From Brevundimonas bullata (lineage in GTDB: Bacteria > Pseudomonadota > Alphaproteobacteria > Caulobacterales > Caulobacteraceae), in assembly GCF_003350205.1 (NCBI RefSeq), contig NZ_QLLC01000003.1, positions 84,731 through 148,730 on the forward strand: a stretch of 64,000 nt of DNA, written 5' to 3'. This document shows, in pieces, positions 63,922 through 64,000 of this stretch. A program made the translations under genes and the position numbers. Position 1 is the first letter of the stretch; each line of letters opens with the position of its first letter. A model generated the notes under the pieces. The model had not been told where the DNA came from. It saw only the letters and a list, made by a program, of their open reading frames with translations, and made no database searches.

Positions 63922-64000
63922 CCGCATCCGCGTCCTGACAGGGGGTGACGTGCCTCTGAGTTTTCATCCAGCGGCGACCAGAGTCCTTGGGTTAGTTACG

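Noticed and set aside
62350..63927. 525-residue minus-strand frame
   Set aside because: Antisense to the Kef antiporter and includes a repeat; low-complexity Gln/Asp/His composition.

Overview
The window is a high-GC alphaproteobacterial chromosome segment from the Caulobacterales, most likely Brevundimonas or a close relative. This rests on gene content and order: a CcrM-type GANTC adenine methyltransferase, the block murC-murB-ddl-ftsQ-ftsA-ftsZ-lpxC, the fliF-fliG-fliH/flbE-fliN-flbD flagellar operon followed by flhA, and CtrA-like (TTAA-N7-TTAAC) and GANTC sites in several promoters. No rRNA, tRNA, CRISPR array, prophage or transposase gene was recognised.

Layout. 1-2.1 kb: 3' end of an MscS-type channel, a small secreted protein and a WecG/TagA-type glycosyltransferase. 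2.0-8.5 kb: two DsbA-like thiol oxidoreductases and smc on the minus strand, then a DUF721/DciA-like gene divergent from mutY. 8.6-13.3 kb: a GT4 glycosyltransferase/amylo-1,6-glucosidase operon and ccrM. 13.3-25.6 kb: cell wall and division genes ending with lpxC, interrupted between ftsA and ftsZ by a TonB-dependent receptor of different base composition. 25.8-28.8 kb: minus-strand operon lgt-midA-HhH gene-pgeF. 28.9-30.6 kb: ubiK-ybjN-proC behind a perfect CtrA-type box. 30.6-41.8 kb: a secreted protein, an OmpR/EnvZ-like pair, ilvE, a DUF4349 lipoprotein, a nucleoside transporter, GST, thioesterase, DUF3253, a Fe-S type uracil-DNA glycosylase, an alpha/beta hydrolase lipoprotein and leucine dehydrogenase. 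42.0-50.3 kb: fliF-fliG-fliH-fliN-flbD, a class A beta-lactamase lipoprotein, then flhA. 50.3-54.1 kb: a three-gene overlapping phosphosignalling cassette, a NUDIX hydrolase and a csbD gene with an EcfG-like promoter. 54.1-64 kb: serine hydrolase, CoxE-like VWA protein, GNAT, histidine phosphatase, xseB-ispA-(Coq7-like)-dxs and a Kef-type antiporter.

The region combines core cell-cycle functions: chromosome organisation (Smc, CcrM), envelope synthesis (MurC/B, Ddl, LpxC, Lgt, Dxs/IspA), division (FtsQAZ) and motility. CcrM methylation sites and CtrA-like boxes in front of ccrM, ftsZ, fliF and ubiK-ybjN-proC suggest joint cell-cycle timing.

The most unusual features are three genes lodged inside otherwise conserved core clusters (TonB receptor in ftsA-ftsZ, beta-lactamase in flbD-flhA, Coq7-like protein in ispA-dxs) and at least four families of long intergenic inverted repeats. 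Some repeat copies have entered coding sequence: they supply the 3' end of the mscS gene and apparently the start region of the alpha/beta hydrolase.
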